Of a stretch of DNA of 64,000 bases, positions 62,644-64,000 are shown piece by piece (within the stretch, counting starts at the first letter, position 1; each line of letters opens with the position of its first letter). The position numbers and the translations under genes were made by a program. Source of the DNA: Arenibacter sp. P308M17. GTDB taxonomy: Bacteria; Bacteroidota; Bacteroidia; Flavobacteriales; Flavobacteriaceae. The DNA lies in the NCBI RefSeq assembly GCF_003426735.1, contig NZ_QVON01000006.1, forward strand, positions 124,001 through 188,000, read 5' to 3'. The notes beneath the pieces were generated by a model. The model was not told the origin of the DNA. It saw only the letters and a program-made list of their open reading frames with translations, and ran no database searches.

Positions 62644-63369
62644 ATGGGGAATATGATCTTAAAGGAGGGGGATAAAAAATTGGCCTTTAAGATCTATCTC
62701 TATTTGGGAGCATTGTTCATTACTTCTTTAGTGGTTTCCAATTTAATTTTTCAAAAATTTTTTTATTGGAGGCCCTTTGGCGATGTTACGGTATTTGGAG
62801 CGTCTTTATTTGAAGTTTCTGTGGGAATCTTGCCATACCCCCTTACTTTTTTGATTACCGATCTTATTTCGGAAATTTATGGGAGGAAAAAGGCCAACCA
62901 AATTGTGACTGCCGGAATATTTGCCTCCTTTTTTTCAATGGGAATCGTATTGCTGGCCAATTGGGTGCCGGCATTGCCCAATTCCCCTGTGCAGGATGAG
63001 GTGTTTAGCCATGTATTTGCACTATCCCCAATAGCGGTATTTGCCTCTATGCTTGCCTATCTTTTTGCACAATACGTGGATATTGGCATATATCATTTCT
63101 GGAAAAAAATTACCAATGGCAAGCATCTTTGGTTGCGCAATAATTTCTCCACCTTCCTTTCCCAATTTCTGGATACGTTTACCGTGGTTGGACTGTTGTG
63201 CATTTTTAAAGTGTTGCCTTGGTCCATGTTTTACGGACTATTGGTCAGTGGATTCATTTTTAAAGTAATTGTAGCATTCTTGGACACCCCTTTCCTCTAT
63301 TTTTTCGTATATCTCTTTAGAAGGCGATTTAATTTAAAAGTAAACCAGGAAATTGATCTTGAGGCATAA
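62644..63369 (+). CDS. yhhQ: Queuosine precursor transporter (YhhQ family)
   Basis: 241 residues, six to seven membrane helices. Family motifs: VVSNLIFQKFF, GILPYPLTFLITDLISEIYG, and later SQFLDTFTVVGL. YhhQ imports pre-queuosine bases for tRNA modification. Seven hydrophobic segments and normal length. Confidence 0.9.
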   Translation: MGNMILKEGDKKLAFKIYLYLGALFITSLVVSNLIFQKFFYWRPFGDVTVFGASLFEVSVGILPYPLTFLITDLISEIYGRKKANQIVTAGIFASFFSMGIVLLANWVPALPNSPVQDEVFSHVFALSPIAVFASMLAYLFAQYVDIGIYHFWKKITNGKHLWLRNNFSTFLSQFLDTFTVVGLLCIFKVLPWSMFYGLLVSGFIFKVIVAFLDTPFLYFFVYLFRRRFNLKVNQEIDLEA

Positions 63370-63481
63370 TAAAACAGGCTTTTCACTGTTCTTATCGTGT
63401 AGACCGATATGTTCTTCTAATATGTGGTGAACTATCGGGATTCTTAAATTTATAGTTGAATAATTACTAAAATATAAAGGT

Positions 63482-64000
63482 TTGAAAAATAAAATTTTAA
63501 AGATTGTTGGAGGTGTGGTTTTGGTGATAGTTTTATTGCTGATCGCAACCCCATTTTTCTTAAAGGGTAAAATTGCCGATATAATCAAGAATAAGGTAAA
63601 TAATAGTATTAATGCCAGCTTCGATTTTTCCGATGCGGATTTAAGTCTGTTCAGAAGTTTTCCCAATGCGTCCGTAACCTTGGATAACATTACCTTAATA
63701 AATAAGGCTCCCTTTGAAGGCGATACCTTATTTGCATCGGATAAGGTACGTTTGGATATGTCCATAAGGGAGCTCTTCAAGGAGGCCAAAGAACCTATTG
63801 CCATAAAAAGCCTAATACTGGATCGCCCACGGCTAAACATAAAGGTGGACAAGGATGAAAATGCCAACTATGATATCGCTAACGGGGATAGTTCTATACC
63901 AGATGCCCCGGCCGACACGGATTCCTCTGAAAGCGGTTTCAATCTATCTATGGAGTCTTACGCAATCAATAATGCATTGATAATGTATAACGACCATTCC
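63482..64000 (+). CDS. AsmA-family protein, N-terminal part (runs off the right edge)
   Basis: 173 visible codons, open to the last base. TTG start at 63482 after AAAGG; no suitable ATG before it. One N-terminal membrane helix (ILKIVGGVVLVIVLLLIATP), then the AsmA start GKIADIIKNKVNNSINASFD and ADLSLFRSFPNASVTLDNIT, typical of the Bacteroidota AsmA/DUF748-like proteins, which span the periplasm and are thought to affect lipid transport or outer-membrane assembly. Confidence 0.85.
   Translation, partial: MKNKILKIVGGVVLVIVLLLIATPFFLKGKIADIIKNKVNNSINASFDFSDADLSLFRSFPNASVTLDNITLINKAPFEGDTLFASDKVRLDMSIRELFKEAKEPIAIKSLILDRPRLNIKVDKDENANYDIANGDSSIPDAPADTDSSESGFNLSMESYAINNALIMYNDHS

Overview
The window reads as chromosome of a marine-type Flavobacteriaceae (Bacteroidota). 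Reasons: low G+C coding sequence; promoters of the Bacteroidota form TTTG-N19/20-TAnnTTTG (best at 23203-23233 and 4065-4096); weak Shine-Dalgarno sequences; and family content typical of the group (DUF6503, HYC_CC_PP, DUF3347, fused MerTP, FolK fused to a deoxynucleoside kinase). The genus (for example Arenibacter, Maribacter or Zobellia) cannot be settled from sequence reading alone.

Layout. 1-4030: end of a GMC oxidoreductase, a DUF6503 secreted protein and a FecA-like TonB receptor, all on the minus strand. 4304-21306: a long plus-strand copper/silver block made of a HYC_CC_PP protein, CusA, TolC-type channel, CusB with a C-terminal DUF3347, a multicopper oxidase fused to a CopB-like barrel, an APC permease, a nonsense-truncated SHOCT protein, DUF302, two free DUF3347 proteins, a c-type haem protein, membrane and methyltransferase genes, DUF2911 and PepSY. 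21326-23095: small membrane proteins, an HMA-AraC regulator and a methyltransferase. 23238-27648: a mercury operon (ArsR-type regulator, MerTP, MerP-like, MerA, CsoR-like regulator, thioredoxin-like, second MerTP). 27802-43940: CopA ATPase, CopZ-like protein, MtfA peptidase, a Czc system whose RND pump is fused to its TolC channel, PII-like protein, two Fur-type regulators, a P1B-4 ATPase and a CDF transporter, ending in decayed genes (truncated exchanger, broken universal stress protein). 44039-46883: di-haem oxidoreductase, Rieske protein and porin operon. 53742-47120 (minus strand): third RND operon with His-rich secreted proteins. 53743-55038: gene-poor, apparently decayed DNA, then tRNA-Leu and tRNA-Gly. 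55652-64000: housekeeping genes (mutS, SpoU methyltransferase, folK-dNK, sppA, queuosine-precursor transporter, AsmA).

How it fits together. About 49 kb is devoted to metal handling: three RND export systems (Cu/Ag, Zn/Co/Cd, and one of unclear specificity), two P1B ATPases of different metal class, a CDF pump, mercury uptake and reduction, periplasmic Cu(I) oxidation, and many metallochaperone-like pieces. Each RND operon begins with a small secreted Cys- or His-rich protein ending in a Pro-Pro motif, usually with a promoter -7 box 4-9 bases before the start codon, implying leaderless mRNAs. The block lies directly beside two tRNA genes and a decayed tract, consistent with an acquired island, but no integrase, insertion sequence or att repeat was found.

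Points most worth checking: the oxidase-CopB fusion, three DUF3347 modules in one gene block, a family of hairpins with similar GTTA-rich loops (17743-18573 and 37380-37449), the leaderless-promoter pattern, the in-frame amber codon in the SHOCT gene, and the PP-protein/RND association.
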